Source: Adhaeribacter arboris (GTDB lineage: Bacteria > Bacteroidota > Bacteroidia > Cytophagales > Hymenobacteraceae). From it: DNA of 64,000 nucleotides. Position numbers and translations under genes: made by a program. The notes under the pieces are model-generated. The model saw nothing but the letters and a program-made list of their open reading frames with translations. It was not told the origin of the DNA and did not search any database. Positions 62,638-64,000 of this stretch are shown here, one piece after another. The DNA lies in assembly GCF_003023845.1 (NCBI RefSeq), contig NZ_PYFT01000001.1:1-64000 (forward strand). Reading direction: 5' to 3'. Positions within the stretch are counted from its first letter, which is position 1; every line of letters starts with the position of its first letter.

Positions 62638-64000
62638 ATGCAGAATTTTTTTGAGTGGTTTGCGGAGAATAAAGAACATTATCACAAACCATGGCTTATC
62701 TTAGGGAAGGGTCCTTCTTATGCTTACATAAATCAATATAACTTAAAAGACTTTTTCACTGTTTCCTTAAACCATGTTATAAAAAAGATAAAAGTAACTG
62801 TGGCGCATGCCATTGATTTTGATGTGGTGGAAAGTTGCGCTCAGGAAATTGATGCTAATGCCCAATATTTAGTACTTCCTTGGCATCCTCATTTTGCTCA
62901 TCGTCCTACTGATAAATGTCTTGTTGATATTGTAAAAGAAAACGAGTTTGTTCGCAAACTGGATAAAGAGGGTAGATTACTTTGGTATTATAAATCTACA
63001 AGATCAATCGAGGTTAATGATGTTCCCTATAGTCCTAAACCAAACTTTAAAAACTACCCGGAAGTACCAGTTCTATATTTCAGTGCGGAAGCAGTAGTTA
63101 ATTTATTAGGTTTAGCGGGTGCCAAAAAAATTCGCTCATTAGGGGTTGATGGTGGCACTTCGTATAGCAAAGATTTTAAGGACTTAGCCGAAAAAACCTT
63201 ATTGGCAAATGGTCAATCAAGTTTTGACCTTCAATTTAAATCCATATCAAAAACAATCATGAAATTAGATATAGACTATGCCCCACTTAATATAGAAAGT
63301 CCCATCAGAATCTTCGTTGGTAGTGCCGAACCACAGTTAATACCAGTAAAGGTGCTTGAGTATTCAATAAGAAAACATACTACCATGAGTGTTGAGGTTT
63401 TTCCTTTGTATCAGGCAAATATTCCTATTCCCTTACCGAAAGATCCAAAAAATAAGCCAAGAACCCCCTTTTCTTTTCAACGGTTTTTAATTCCTACACT
63501 AAAAGGTTTTAAAGGAAGGGCTATTTATCTTGATTCGGATATGCAAGTGTTTAGTAATATTGTTGACTTATGGAGTAAACCATTTGAAGGAGGAGATGTA
63601 CTTTCGGCTTATGATATATCTGGATCGACCAGAAAACCCCAATTTGCTGTTATGCTCATGAATTGTGAAAAATTAAACTGGAATATACAATCTATAATTG
63701 CTAAACTGGATAGTGGAGAATTAAACTATGAACAACTGATGTATGAGTTCAAAATAGCTAAAAATATTAAACCCGTTATTGAAGGTGAATGGAATTCGTT
63801 AGAGCATTACGAAGAAGGTAAAACTCATTTACTACATTATACAGATATGACTCGCCAACCATGGATAACCAAAACAAATCCTCTGGGGCATTTATGGGTA
63901 AAAGAGTTGGTTGAATCCATTGACAATAAATTTATTTCATTAGACGAAGTAAAAGATCATATCAAAAAGGGGTACTTACGTCCTTCCCTTTTGTACCAGA
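62638..64000 (+). CDS. Glycosyltransferase with N-terminal extra domain (partial, runs off the window)
   Basis: The frame is open from ATG 62638 to the last base, at least 454 codons. Residues about 1-200 form an alpha/beta domain with LILGKGPSYAYINQYNL, AIDFDVVESC, LPWHPHFAH and IRSLGVDGGTSYSKDF. It resembles the dinucleotide-fold domain of DUF115-like proteins of surface-glycan clusters. From about 225 a GT-A domain begins: SPIRIFVGSAEPQLIPVKVL, TPFSFQRFLIPTL, GRAIYLDSDMQVF with the DxD metal motif at 299-301, and LMNCEKLNW. This suggests a GT8-like retaining transferase. It starts 36 bp after kpsF, in the same transcript. The fusion of the two domains is notable. Product identity beyond glycosyltransferase is uncertain because the C terminus is missing. 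Confidence 0.85.
   Translation, partial: MQNFFEWFAENKEHYHKPWLILGKGPSYAYINQYNLKDFFTVSLNHVIKKIKVTVAHAIDFDVVESCAQEIDANAQYLVLPWHPHFAHRPTDKCLVDIVKENEFVRKLDKEGRLLWYYKSTRSIEVNDVPYSPKPNFKNYPEVPVLYFSAEAVVNLLGLAGAKKIRSLGVDGGTSYSKDFKDLAEKTLLANGQSSFDLQFKSISKTIMKLDIDYAPLNIESPIRIFVGSAEPQLIPVKVLEYSIRKHTTMSVEVFPLYQANIPIPLPKDPKNKPRTPFSFQRFLIPTLKGFKGRAIYLDSDMQVFSNIVDLWSKPFEGGDVLSAYDISGSTRKPQFAVMLMNCEKLNWNIQSIIAKLDSGELNYEQLMYEFKIAKNIKPVIEGEWNSLEHYEEGKTHLLHYTDMTRQPWITKTNPLGHLWVKELVESIDNKFISLDEVKDHIKKGYLRPSLLYQ

Noticed and set aside
1-64000. CRISPR arrays, tRNA and rRNA genes
   Set aside because: No regularly spaced repeats and no convincing tRNA arms or rRNA core sequences were seen; a covariance-model scan would be needed to exclude a tRNA fully.

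Overview
The window looks like the start of a Cytophagales (Bacteroidota) chromosome. The closest impression is Hymenobacteraceae such as Adhaeribacter, but that rests on protein style only. Supporting signs are dnaA opening exactly at base 1, SusC/SusD and other TonB-linked receptors, three proteins ending in T9SS type A sorting domains, LytTR/LytS signalling, PVC-type haem proteins, and A/T-rich leaders without strong Shine-Dalgarno sites. No rRNA, tRNA or CRISPR array was seen.

Layout. 1-8.2 kb: dnaA, an Rrf2 regulator with a likely operator, a TonB receptor, a hypothetical gene, a 1-Cys peroxiredoxin and a TauE/SafE anion exporter. 8.4-13.9 kb: a tight minus-strand operon for a CsgG-like periplasmic protein, a beta-helix protein and a large T9SS-exported PKD protein. 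14.7-23.7 kb: a TIM-barrel isomerase and an N-acetylmuramoyl-alanine amidase (both broken by one-base homopolymer frameshifts), DUF808, a Tyr-rich surface protein, ThuA, MscS and a PD-(D/E)XK-type protein. 23.8-26.5 kb: a wrecked defence locus. The two ends of a type ISP restriction-modification enzyme are separated by a deoxyribosyltransferase-like gene carrying an in-frame stop. The C-terminal piece carries an in-frame, palindrome-flanked DUF559 endonuclease unit.

26.8-37.2 kb: intradiol dioxygenase, bicupin, small T9SS protein, a LytS/LytT pair split by a dispersed repeat, an internally deleted IS630 transposase and a 14-repeat T9SS protein. 37.8-52.6 kb: a carbohydrate-use region. SusC/SusD, a PVC-type cytochrome fusion and ThuA lie on plus; L-rhamnose mutarotase, GH95 alpha-L-fucosidase, a zinc sugar/polyol dehydrogenase and an SGNH hydrolase converge on minus. 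This suggests capture and oxidation of fucose- or rhamnose-containing glycans. 52.7-53.5 kb: an intact IS1-family element with a 9-bp target duplication. 54-56.5 kb: M14 metallopeptidase. 57.2-64 kb: an AT-richer surface-polysaccharide export and synthesis cluster (Wzm/Wzt, two methyltransferases, KpsF, and a glycosyltransferase running off the end). It is preceded by the stub of a different permease.

The most unusual content is repetitive DNA. (1) The DUF559 endonuclease unit is bracketed by composite palindromes that are translated in frame inside a host gene. (2) A roughly 200-bp dispersed repeat (three full copies, one partial inverted copy) has conserved pairing arms and could encode a structured RNA or be a non-autonomous element. 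(3) An 84-bp hairpin-plus-tail repeat occurs twice, and a nested GC-rich palindrome family occurs as one full and one half copy. Four frameshifts in about 9.5 kb all look like one missing base in a short homopolymer, so sequencing or assembly error must be excluded before calling those genes dead.
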